From Smithella sp. SCADC (GTDB lineage: Bacteria > Desulfobacterota > Syntrophia > Syntrophales > Smithellaceae): 42,242 bases of DNA. Both the position numbers and the translations under genes were made by a program. Positions within the stretch are counted from its first letter, which is position 1, and every line of letters starts with the position of its first letter. The notes beneath the pieces are model-generated. The model saw only the letters and a list, made by a program, of their open reading frames with translations. It was not told the origin of the DNA and made no database searches. The stretch spans positions 1 through 42,242 of the forward strand of contig JQDQ01000203.1 in assembly GCA_000747625.2 (NCBI GenBank), given 5' to 3'. Below, piece by piece: positions 1 through 7,313 of the stretch.

Positions 1-963
1 AAAGCCTACGATGCTTTCGGTTCCGGACGTCACACTTTAAAAACGGCCAACATTCCTCTGCTGACTAAAGTTTTATCTCTACCCTGGGGAATGACCAGTC
101 CTTTGCGCGCGGAAGTTTATTTCGTCAACATGAAAACCTTCCCCAATTTAAAATGGGGCACGCGCGATCCTGTCGCCTTCCGCGACAAGGAACTGGGGTT
201 GATTCGCCTGCGCGCTTTCGGCGTTTTCAATATTCGCGTTATCCAGCCGCTCCTGCTGATCAATTCCCTTGTCGGAACGCAGGGAATTTTCACCACTGAA
301 GAAATTGAAGAATATCTGAACCGCGTCATTGTTTCCCGGTTTAACGATTACATGGGGGAAAAGGTGGACACCATTTTTAATCTTCCGGGGAAATACAATG
401 AATTCTCCGACGGATTAAAACTGCTCCTGCAGAACGATTTAAGCAAATTCGGACTGGCGCTCACCGAATTATACATCAATTCCATCACCCCGCCGCCGGA
501 AGTGCAAAAAGCAATAGACGATAAGAGCCGGCTGGGCGTTTTTGACGATCTCAATAAACTTCTGAAAATGAAAACGGCGATGGCTGTGGAAACGGCTTCC
601 CGGAATCAGTCAGCAGCAGGTGCAGGACTGGGAATGGGAGCGGGAATGGGCATGGGCTTTATGGTACCGGGTATGCTGGCGGACACATTCAAAGGTTCGG
701 CGGCTGCGGCGGAAACTTACGCCTGTCCTGATTGCAGGCAGGCTATCCCTAAAGAATCACGCTTTTGTCCCGCCTGCGGGCATCAAATTTTAGTTATCAA
801 CAAGTGCGCCCATTGCGGGAGAAATTTACCGGTTAACGCCAATTTCTGCGTAAACTGCGGCACGGCAGTCAACGTAAAGCCAGCGGTCAAAAAATGTTCC
901 AAGTGCGGCTTCGAAAATTTACCGGAATCTATTTATTGTAATAAATGTGGTGAACGGCTCTAA
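1..963 (+). CDS. SPFH-domain protein with C-terminal zinc ribbons (5' end missing)
   Basis: The reading frame is open from the first base of the window, so the N-terminus lies outside; the ATG at 91 is internal. The visible part (about 320 residues) begins in an SPFH/band-7 core of the YdjI or 'virion core protein' type, with GSGRHTLKTANIP followed by a strand-rich segment. A Gly/Met-rich linker comes next, around codons 200-220. Three zinc ribbons close the protein, each made of two CxxC knuckles (CPDC/CPAC, CAHC/CVNC, CSKC/CNKC). Such proteins are thought to form membrane-associated scaffolds; no enzymatic role can be read from the sequence. The 3' end overlaps the next gene by 17 bp, which implies translational coupling. 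The family call is fairly secure; the cellular role is unknown. Confidence 0.8.
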   Translation, partial: KAYDAFGSGRHTLKTANIPLLTKVLSLPWGMTSPLRAEVYFVNMKTFPNLKWGTRDPVAFRDKELGLIRLRAFGVFNIRVIQPLLLINSLVGTQGIFTTEEIEEYLNRVIVSRFNDYMGEKVDTIFNLPGKYNEFSDGLKLLLQNDLSKFGLALTELYINSITPPPEVQKAIDDKSRLGVFDDLNKLLKMKTAMAVETASRNQSAAGAGLGMGAGMGMGFMVPGMLADTFKGSAAAAETYACPDCRQAIPKESRFCPACGHQILVINKCAHCGRNLPVNANFCVNCGTAVNVKPAVKKCSKCGFENLPESIYCNKCGERL

Positions 964-2251
964 CTTTCAGATTGAACAGCAATGTCCTCAATGCGGCGCA
1001 CCGATAATTCTCGACGAAGCCGACCGCATCCTTTCGTGTAAATTCTGCCGCACGCGTGTGTATCTGGCTGCGGAAGATATTTTCCGTTTTTATATTCCAC
1101 CCGCGGAAGGACTTTCCGAAACCATTTACTTCATTCCATACTGGCGCATCAAAGGTCTTTCGTACACAATTAAAGAAAAGGATATGAATAGAGAACGTCA
1201 AAATTCATTATTTTCTTACAGCATTTCTTCCACAATCAGAACCATTGATATTTCCAATAAGTATTTTGACATTAATTTTCTGTCTTTAGATTCCAAATTG
1301 CTTCCGCATTCTTTAGGACTACGGCCTCAGGCAATGAAATTAAAATTTATGGGAAGCAATGAAAGTGAGGGTAAATTTCTAAAATTTTCTCCCACTTTGC
1401 GTGATAATTTTATAAACGATTATCAAACACGCACCGGCGGCATTCATAAGGAAATATTTATCGGTGAAACGGCCAGTGTCATTTATTCTCCCGTTTACTG
1501 CGCCAATAATCGCGTTTACGATGCCCTTTTGAAAAAACCGCTTGATCTCCAGAAAAGGGACGTGGAAATCGAACAGACGCTTATCTCCGCTACGGATGAA
1601 AAATGGCATGTGGAATTTCTTCCCCTGCTTTGCCCTGATTGTGGCGCGGATCTGCCCGGAGAAAAAGACGCCTTGATAGTTTTTTGTGATAATTGCCACA
1701 CCGCCTGGAATCCGTCTAATAAAAATTTTATCAGAGTTAAATATTGTGCGTGGCGGGAAACAAAAGATGACAATATTACGTACCTTCCTTTCTGGCAGTT
1801 AAAGGTAAAGATCGCTGGATTTCCATTGGAAACTTACGCCGATTTAATTAAAGTGGCCAACTTACCCAAAGCTCCTGCAGAAGTTTGGACGAAAACACCT
1901 TTTTACTTTTTCGCCCCGGCATTCAAACTTAATCCCGCTTTATTTTTGCGCTGGTGCAGACAATTAACCTCGGCGCCTCCGCCCAATGATTTAATCGCGG
2001 ATTTTCCGGTAAAGAAAATTCATCCTGTAACCCTTCCCGTAAATGAAGCGTTGGAAAGTTCTCTCCTTACTCTAGTCAGTTTAACAGCCGATAAAAGAAA
2101 CATCGCGGAGCTGTTGCCTTCACTGAATTTTACGCTGGAAGATTCTTCTTTGGTTCTTCATCCTTTCAAGGTCAGCACAGGAGAATTGGTTCACACAAAG
2201 CTCGGGTTTCCTATGGACATGAATGCGCTGAATATGGGAACATACCTGTAA
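947..2251 (+). CDS. Zinc-ribbon protein coupled to the SPFH gene
   Basis: 434 residues, starting at GTG 947 (a second GTG follows at 950) inside the end of the SPFH gene. It has an N-terminal zinc ribbon (CPQC near residue 14, CKFC near 31) and a second ribbon in the middle (CPDC and CDNC, around residues 229-250). Between and after them are aromatic-rich segments containing the repeated pattern Y[FL]P[YF]W (YFIPYW near 60, YLPFWQL near 280). No transmembrane helix or catalytic motif is evident. Overlap with the SPFH gene suggests the two products work together, perhaps with this one as a client or adaptor of the SPFH assembly. I recognise no named family and assign no function. Confidence 0.75.
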   Translation: MVNGSNFQIEQQCPQCGAPIILDEADRILSCKFCRTRVYLAAEDIFRFYIPPAEGLSETIYFIPYWRIKGLSYTIKEKDMNRERQNSLFSYSISSTIRTIDISNKYFDINFLSLDSKLLPHSLGLRPQAMKLKFMGSNESEGKFLKFSPTLRDNFINDYQTRTGGIHKEIFIGETASVIYSPVYCANNRVYDALLKKPLDLQKRDVEIEQTLISATDEKWHVEFLPLLCPDCGADLPGEKDALIVFCDNCHTAWNPSNKNFIRVKYCAWRETKDDNITYLPFWQLKVKIAGFPLETYADLIKVANLPKAPAEVWTKTPFYFFAPAFKLNPALFLRWCRQLTSAPPPNDLIADFPVKKIHPVTLPVNEALESSLLTLVSLTADKRNIAELLPSLNFTLEDSSLVLHPFKVSTGELVHTKLGFPMDMNALNMGTYL

Positions 2252-2263
2252 AACATCATAGTT

Positions 2264-2325
2264 AGTCAGTATCTTCTGTTAGTCAAATTGTCTTGACATA
2301 CAAGAAAGTCGCCCTTATACTGACT
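2264..2325. repeat. 9-bp inverted repeat around the diguanylate cyclase promoter
   Basis: AGTCAGTAT (2264-2272) is the perfect inverted complement of ATACTGACT (2317-2325), with 44 bp between the arms. The right arm covers the -10 box of the promoter at 2293-2321. It could bind a regulator or be chance; the spacing is wide for a single operator. Confidence 0.4.
2293..2321 (+). promoter_or_regulatory. Sigma-70-type promoter of the GGDEF gene
   Basis: TTGACA (2293-2298), a 17-bp spacer and TATACT (2316-2321). The -35 is a perfect consensus match and the -10 matches five of six. The implied leader is about 75 nt, ending in an AAAGGA ribosome site before the ATG at 2403. The gene is therefore probably transcribed on its own. 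Confidence 0.7.
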
Positions 2326-2402
2326 TGCCCAAAAATGATTTTTGTATCTGACGGGTCAAGGCTACCATTGGTGGAGGCTCATTTTCCGGAAAGGATGCAA
2401 TC

Positions 2403-3659
2403 ATGAAAGCTGCCGAACTAAATACCTTACAACAGTTACTAAATGATAGTGGCTGGCGTCTGCGCTTCAACGAGGAACTGGAGCGCGAATTTCAGCAGGA
2501 TTATGCGCGCCGCTATCTCGCGCACATGCAGATCGCCGGAATCATGGGATTGGTTCTCTTCATGACCTGCGGTCTACTCGACATGATCTGGATGCCCGAG
2601 ATGGCTGGCCGGACGTGGTTCATCCGGCTGGTGGCGGGAGTGCCCATGCTGGGTCTGCTGCTGCTCAGCTTCAGACGAAGCATTAGCGAGCACTACTTGC
2701 AACTCCTTACCATGATCTTCTTCTGCCTTTTCGCAGGCGGGCTAATTGCAATCTCACTGAATTCCCTCAACCCTTACAATTACTACTACTACAATGCTAT
2801 TACTGTGGCGTTGGTGATATTTTTTGTGCTGTCCCGCGTACAGTTCAAATGGGCAATTCTCTCCGCAATTATTATGTGGCTCTCTCTCAATGTGGGACTG
2901 ATCGCCTTCGGTCCGGCAATCAATAAACTGGCCATTGTAATCATAACCAATTATGTATTTATCGGTTCTGCCGGCAGCGCCCTGATGGGCACTTTCCTGA
3001 TAGAACGCAGTTTACGACAGAATTATCTGCAATCGCGCATGCTTTCCCTTGAAAATCGTGATCTCGAGGAATCGAATCTGACATTGCAATATCTATCTGC
3101 TATCGACGGCCTCACCCAGATTGCCAACCGCCGCAGCCTGGACAGGAGCCTGACCATTGAATGGCAGCGCGCCCTGCGTAAACGCGAACCACTCGGTTTC
3201 ATTATGGCTGATATCGATCACTTCAAGGTGTTTAATGATACCTATGGTCATCAGGCCGGCGACGAGTGCCTGCGTGTTGTGGCCTCATTGCTCAAAGATT
3301 ACGCGCGCCGTCCGGGAGATTTGGCGGCACGTTACGGCGGCGAGGAGTTCGCGCTGGTGCTCACCGACTCCTCTGCGGAACAGGCCGGGATTATTGCCGA
3401 GCAGATGCGTGACAAAATTATGAATGTGATAATTAAGTATAAGAAAAATTCCCCAACCCATGTCACGGCCAGTTTTGGAGTGGCGAGCATGGTGCCCGGC
3501 AGTGGGCAGGCCAGCCCGGAAGCATTGATACTGGCGGCTGATCAGGCAATGTACCAGGCTAAAAGATCGGGCCGCAACCGTGTGGTCATTTACGGCCAAC
3601 CTGAAGATGATCAGAAAGAACAGAACACGCAACAAGAAATTAACCGTAAAACCGGTTGA
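2403..3659 (+). CDS. Membrane-bound diguanylate cyclase (GGDEF)
   Basis: 418 residues. The N-terminal half carries about six hydrophobic segments between residues 40 and 200. It is followed by a short helical linker (205-230) and a complete GGDEF domain starting near 'AIDGLTQIANRR' (233-244). The active-site loop is YGGEEF (311-316), a functional variant. RPGD (303-306) sits exactly five residues upstream and forms the RxxD product-inhibition I-site. MADIDHFK (268-275) supplies metal and substrate contacts. It should convert two GTP to cyclic di-GMP at the inner membrane, with feedback inhibition. The input domain is not a sensor family I recognise. Base composition looks richer in GC than the flanking genes, it has its own promoter, and a MITE-like element begins 7 bp after the stop, all pointing to acquisition. 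A PilZ protein encoded at 5279 could be an effector. Confidence 0.92.
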   Translation: MKAAELNTLQQLLNDSGWRLRFNEELEREFQQDYARRYLAHMQIAGIMGLVLFMTCGLLDMIWMPEMAGRTWFIRLVAGVPMLGLLLLSFRRSISEHYLQLLTMIFFCLFAGGLIAISLNSLNPYNYYYYNAITVALVIFFVLSRVQFKWAILSAIIMWLSLNVGLIAFGPAINKLAIVIITNYVFIGSAGSALMGTFLIERSLRQNYLQSRMLSLENRDLEESNLTLQYLSAIDGLTQIANRRSLDRSLTIEWQRALRKREPLGFIMADIDHFKVFNDTYGHQAGDECLRVVASLLKDYARRPGDLAARYGGEEFALVLTDSSAEQAGIIAEQMRDKIMNVIIKYKKNSPTHVTASFGVASMVPGSGQASPEALILAADQAMYQAKRSGRNRVVIYGQPEDDQKEQNTQQEINRKTG

Positions 3660-3665
3660 TGTCCG

Positions 3666-3791
3666 CTAGGAGGCTGTCCGAGAATAGCAAAGTCAAATTT
3701 ATTACCACAATATATAGTGTGTTATTATGTTAACAAATACAATATAATGTGGTCGAGAAATCATTTTTTGAGTTCTCGGACAGCCTCCTAG
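3666..3791. mobile_element. 126-bp MITE-like element
   Basis: CTAGGAGGCTGTCCGAGAA (3666-3684) is a perfect 19-bp inverted complement of 3773-3791. The 88-bp interior is AT-rich with no coding potential. The outermost CTAG at each end may be a 4-bp target duplication (CTAG is itself palindromic), leaving 15-bp terminal repeats starting GAGGCTGTCC. That structure fits a non-autonomous miniature element mobilised by a transposase elsewhere. As RNA it would also fold into a long hairpin, so it may terminate the diguanylate cyclase transcript. Confidence 0.75.
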
Positions 3792-3813
3792 TGATCATTT
3801 ACTGAATTTCTTT

Positions 3814-4738
3814 ATGACAGATAAAACATCCGACATAACCCTTGAGGGAAACAGTGGTTTCGATAACTACTACATCATGTACGATCCCTCAACAGTCAAC
3901 CCGAACCTGCTCAGAAAAGGTATGCTGGAGCAGATGGCAATAGAGCCGTATAGTTCTTATTACATAGCTAATCAGAACAGATTTTACTTTATCTCGCCGG
4001 ATAATCTTCTTGTCGGCGGGAAGAAATTGTACAATGTTCTGGACAAAATGATTGAAAGCCCTCTAATTAAAAAAGAAGGGAAAACGGTTGAAGAATACTA
4101 TTCATCACGTATCAAAAAAGATTCAAGATAACGGCATTTCGGTTCACGGAGCTTTCATGTTCGGTATGCCTTATGATTATTTCAATTCATTAGAGGATCA
4201 CTCCGGGAAAAAAATCATTGATTTTTGCAAGAAAACCCATATAGGAATCCAGCCTACATGCCTGAGCAATTTACCCGGATCACTGGATTTTATTGAAGGC
4301 TTGAAAACGAATGAATTAATTTACGGCAATCCGGGATCAATGGATTATTTTTGTTCTCTCACCATTGCCGACCTAACGGAACCTAATCGAAAAATACCTG
4401 ATTCTTTATTTAATAGTCCGCTTGTTACTTTCTATATGCTGTACGATACGATGGAAAATATAGGGTCGTATCACAACGCTTTGAGTCTTGGTTATTTTAT
4501 GGCCCGAAAAGCATGGGATATGCCCACCGCAAACGGTCTTCGAAGCCTTAAGGAACGGGCGATAGGCTCTTTCGCCGGTGTTGGTTTTCAGCTGGGCTGC
4601 AGCGCTTATTTTGAACTTTACAAAGAGCTTGCCTATTCAACTAAATGGATAAAGGGAACGTTCGAAAGATTATACGACTTCGAAAAAAATCCCGATGCAA
4701 AAAAACTCTTCGATAAACACATAAAGTCTTTTATATAA
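3814..4738 (+). pseudogene. Radical SAM-type gene remnant with frameshift
   Basis: Two frames together look like one protein. Frame one (3814-4131) ends ...EEYYSSRIKK; frame two, entered near 4120, continues IQDNGISVHGAFMFGMP and runs to the stop at 4738. Removing one A from the A6 run at about 4117-4122 restores RIKKIQDNGISVHGAF, which fits the part of B12-binding-type radical SAM proteins just before the late barrel strands. The remainder (GIQPTCLSNLPGS, later ERAIGSFAGVGFQLG) is typical of the C-terminal region of such proteins. No CxxxCxxC cluster motif is present, and there is no ribosome site at 3814, so the N-terminal half seems lost, perhaps with insertion of the adjacent MITE. The first 80 residues are not recognised. 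Confidence 0.55.
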
Positions 4739-4774
4739 AATATTAGGGATAGCTGGATTCAGGCATTCCCACCA

Positions 4775-5131
4775 CTATGCCACGGCTGTGTTAATTTGGA
4801 GCACCTTATTGAACGCATCCAGCGGCAAAGGTCCTTTCCTGCCTATTAGTTTCCCCGGGTTTACAACTCCCGCGCAATTAACCACCACATTTATTGTTCC
4901 AAAAGCATCCACAGCCTTTTGTATGGTCTGCCGGACATCAGTCTTGCTGGTCACATCTGTTTTTACAAATATCGCGTTTGCCCCGATATTCGCCGCCAGT
5001 TTTTCTCCCTTATCCGCGTCAACATCAATGACAACTACTTTTGCTCCCTTTTTAACCAATTCCAGAATACCGGCTTCACCCAAACCCGAAGCGCCGCCTG
5101 TAACTAATGCCACAACATCCTTATGATTCAT
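4775..5131 (-). pseudogene. Truncated short-chain dehydrogenase
   Basis: The start is taken at ATG 5131, which has AAGAGGGA just upstream. The N-terminal Rossmann half is intact: TGGASGLGEA nucleotide loop, VVVIDVDADKG, NCAGVVNPGK. It resembles type-2 3-hydroxyacyl-CoA dehydrogenases (HSD17B10-like). The frame stops after LQIN, exactly where the family continues into the second half, so the catalytic Ser and YxxxK are missing. At about 118 residues instead of about 255 it is very likely inactive. It converges with the radical SAM remnant, inside the same decayed patch. Confidence 0.7.
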
Positions 5132-5278
5132 ATTCCCTCTTGGAATTATCAAAATATATCCGCACCTATTTTCCGCAAACCGCTCCAAACAGCTTTTTTT
5201 ATAATAATCACATGTTATTTTATATTTAATTTGATGGTTTTTCTATCACAAGAAAATCATCCCAAGAAGAGATAAAAA

Positions 5279-5647
5279 TCACGGTATATTACTCTTACAC
5301 TTCAGTTTCCATGAGATGTAATCCGATAACTTCCGGATCGCTTCTTTTGGTGTATTAACGAACACTACACCAGCATCATAACATTCATCTTCATAGATTA
5401 TCTTGATCCACTTAACTTTGCCCATGGCGGTTATCATCTGCTGAAGATTTTTTAATTTGAAATCTATTTTCAAAAGAGTATCAACAGGCAGAAAAATATT
5501 GGACTGAATTTTAGCGCCGGAAGCAGAGAGATCCTTGCTGATATTATAGATAACCTTTTCCTTTGAATGCTTTTTCCCTCCGGCAATAACGGTTATGATA
5601 ATCTCGCTTTCCTCTTTAAGCCGTTTTTCCCTTCGTTCTTCTTTCAT
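5279..5647 (-). CDS. PilZ-domain protein
   Basis: About 122 residues. It has an N-terminal Arg-rich motif (EERREKR) and, near residue 45, DLSASGAK, matching the D/NxSxxG signature of PilZ cyclic-di-GMP receptors. Strand-rich sequence and a late GVVFVN element complete the barrel. The ATG at 5647 is preferred over 5656 because AAAGGGA lies about 9 nt before 5647 but abuts the upstream ATG. It starts 27 bp after the phosphopantetheinyl transferase stop, so it is probably the last gene of the lipid operon. That suggests c-di-GMP may influence the pathway or its product. Domain call good; partner unknown. Confidence 0.8.
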   Translation of the reverse strand: MKEERREKRLKEESEIIITVIAGGKKHSKEKVIYNISKDLSASGAKIQSNIFLPVDTLLKIDFKLKNLQQMITAMGKVKWIKIIYEDECYDAGVVFVNTPKEAIRKLSDYISWKLKCKSNIP

Positions 5648-5673
5648 GAAATTCATTCCCTTTAAAACAAGAA

Positions 5674-6312
5674 TTAAAGGATACTATTTTTTTTATTAAG
5701 AAAGGTAACCGCATAGGCAACAAAGCGACCGTCATGGCTCAGGCTGATATCAATATCCGTTTTTCTACCGTCAATGTAAACGCGTGGCGGCTGAAGCTCG
5801 CCTTTTGTTCTTGTTCTCTTGATTTTTATTTGATGGAAATTCAGTGAAAAACGTTCGGCTAAACTCTGCGCAAGGCAAAAACGTGAAAAAAGTGACGGAT
5901 CAGTTTCTTCGTCCGGCAGATTTTCAACGCCACAGATTATTTTATCCGGCACCGCTAATTTATCAGTACCTACGCAATGAATATAGTCGGGATTGGAGAA
6001 AAGACGAATGTAAACATCGCCCGTATCCGGAACCTTAACCAGGCCATCCGATTTTTTTGATTTGGTCTTGCCAAAAGTCACCTGCCACTGCCTCGGCAGG
6101 AAAGCAATACCAGGAAAAGTTTTTTTTATCACTTTATACGCGGTTTCCTTGCAAGCCCAGAACGACCAGAGCGCCTCATCGGAATTTTCCGCGTTTTTGA
6201 CAAAATCTATTTCAACATCTGTGAGGATTTTTTTTAGAAAGCGCGAATCCTGACTTTTCCCCGTGTTCGCCGGTTCCCTTAAATCCACCACATCGTTCCC
6301 GACGCAGGGCAA
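5674..6312 (-). CDS. 4'-phosphopantetheinyl transferase (Sfp/AcpS superfamily)
   Basis: About 212 residues. The VGNDVVDL motif at the N-terminus and FWACKETAYKV in the middle are the Mg- and CoA-binding signatures of the superfamily, and DISLSHDGRFVAYA lies near the C-terminus. It transfers phosphopantetheine from CoA to a carrier-protein serine, most likely Ser41 of the ACP encoded at 7041. The TTG at 6312 is chosen because GGAGG lies 8 nt upstream and VGNDVVDL follows immediately. An ATG at 6345 is in frame but lacks such a site. Even so the gene overlaps plsC by 101 bp in another frame. Its presence in the operon implies the carrier is not left to a distant housekeeping AcpS. Confidence 0.85.
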   Translation of the reverse strand: MPCVGNDVVDLREPANTGKSQDSRFLKKILTDVEIDFVKNAENSDEALWSFWACKETAYKVIKKTFPGIAFLPRQWQVTFGKTKSKKSDGLVKVPDTGDVYIRLFSNPDYIHCVGTDKLAVPDKIICGVENLPDEETDPSLFSRFCLAQSLAERFSLNFHQIKIKRTRTKGELQPPRVYIDGRKTDIDISLSHDGRFVAYAVTFLNKKNSIL

Positions 6313-7036
6313 AATAATTTTCCTCCATTTGCGCAAGCTTTTCAATTATCTGCGTGGCGTATTCCCTCTGCGCTCTTAGTTCGCTTCCCTCTACAAGCTT
6401 TGGCGTAAAAACTTCCATCTGTACTGAAAATTTATCGCCCCAGGCAGGAATGGCGCTGTAATTATCCTGTTTGTCTCCCCGCAGGTACATGCACATTATT
6501 TTGCAATTTTCTATTTTTTTTATAAAACGTCCCACGCCGTAAGAATAGCCTTCCTTATCCACACGTCCGGTGCGGGAACGCTTGCCTTCGGGAAAAATCA
6601 TGATGGTCCCGCCGTTGTTCAGAAGATAGATGCATTTTTCCATAGATTCTTTCATCTTCTCGCGGGACCCGCCGCGATTGATGGGAATACACTTGGACAG
6701 ATAACACAGTATCGTCAGAAAAATATTGTCTTTATAGTTGTTTCTTTCCGGCAGATTCCAGGGCACTTTTTTATAATTGATTATATGCTTGCCTAAACTG
6801 AACATTGCGTAGCTTAAAATAAAAGAATCAATCATCGTCAAATGATTGGAGCAGATAATCCATCCGCCTTTATGCTTTTTGAATTCAACTGCGCAACGGC
6901 GGCGGGTTTCTTTTAAATCTCTTACCCGGTAAAAGAAAATTCGGGATACAAAAAAATATAAAGGCGCGACAACCAATACTGTAATTCGCCCTATAAAATT
7001 TTGCAGATTCAGAAATATTTTAGATTTTCTATCCAT
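6212..7036 (-). CDS. 1-acylglycerol-3-phosphate acyltransferase-like (PlsC family)
   Basis: 274 residues from ATG 7036; a TTG at 7048 is also in frame but lacks a ribosome site. A hydrophobic N-terminal anchor (about residues 15-40) precedes the acyltransferase block I NHLTMID (catalytic His and Asp in HxxxxD) and block III IFPEGKRSR. These are the hallmarks of LPLAT enzymes that move an acyl chain from ACP or CoA to a hydroxyl. It follows the ACP gene directly and overlaps the phosphopantetheinyl transferase gene. It probably offloads the chain made by this operon onto a glycerol or other acceptor at the inner membrane. The acceptor cannot be read from sequence. Confidence 0.85.
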   Translation of the reverse strand: MDRKSKIFLNLQNFIGRITVLVVAPLYFFVSRIFFYRVRDLKETRRRCAVEFKKHKGGWIICSNHLTMIDSFILSYAMFSLGKHIINYKKVPWNLPERNNYKDNIFLTILCYLSKCIPINRGGSREKMKESMEKCIYLLNNGGTIMIFPEGKRSRTGRVDKEGYSYGVGRFIKKIENCKIMCMYLRGDKQDNYSAIPAWGDKFSVQMEVFTPKLVEGSELRAQREYATQIIEKLAQMEENYFALRRERCGGFKGTGEHGEKSGFALSKKNPHRC

Positions 7037-7040
7037 TATT

Positions 7041-7289
7041 TTATCCAAGTTTTTGTTTGATAACCTTTACAGCATCGCCGATTGTTCTAATTATATCAGC
7101 TTCCTCATCATCAATGCTGATACCATAAACATCTTCACACCTGATGATTACATCAACCAAACGAGCCGAATTTACTTTTAAGTCATTTAAAATGTGTGTC
7201 TCCATCGTGGCCTTGGCCAATACATCCTGATTCTTGGCATAGTCTTTTAAAATGTTAACCATTTCTTCAAATATTTTCTTTTCATCCAT
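7041..7289 (-). CDS. Acyl carrier protein, divergent
   Basis: 82 residues, acidic, four-helix ACP pattern. The phosphopantetheine serine is Ser41 in LKVNSARLVD, where the usual motif is DSL: here the preceding Asp is Asn and the following Leu is Ala. The C-terminal part (DDEEADIIRTIGDAVKVI) is typical. It should carry the growing acyl chain between the ketosynthase, ketoreductase and dehydratase encoded upstream. It lies between the ketosynthase and plsC genes with short gaps. The altered motif suggests a specialised carrier, matched to the transferase in the same operon, not the general AcpP. Confidence 0.88.
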   Translation of the reverse strand: MDEKKIFEEMVNILKDYAKNQDVLAKATMETHILNDLKVNSARLVDVIIRCEDVYGISIDDEEADIIRTIGDAVKVIKQKLG

Positions 7290-7313
7290 AAAAATAACTC
7301 TCCTTATAATATA

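Noticed and set aside
2328-2402. Cyclic-di-GMP riboswitch in the leader of the GGDEF gene
   Set aside because: The leader has a small hairpin (CTACC-ATT-GGTGG) but not the paired stems and conserved loops of GEMM-I or GEMM-II as I know them.
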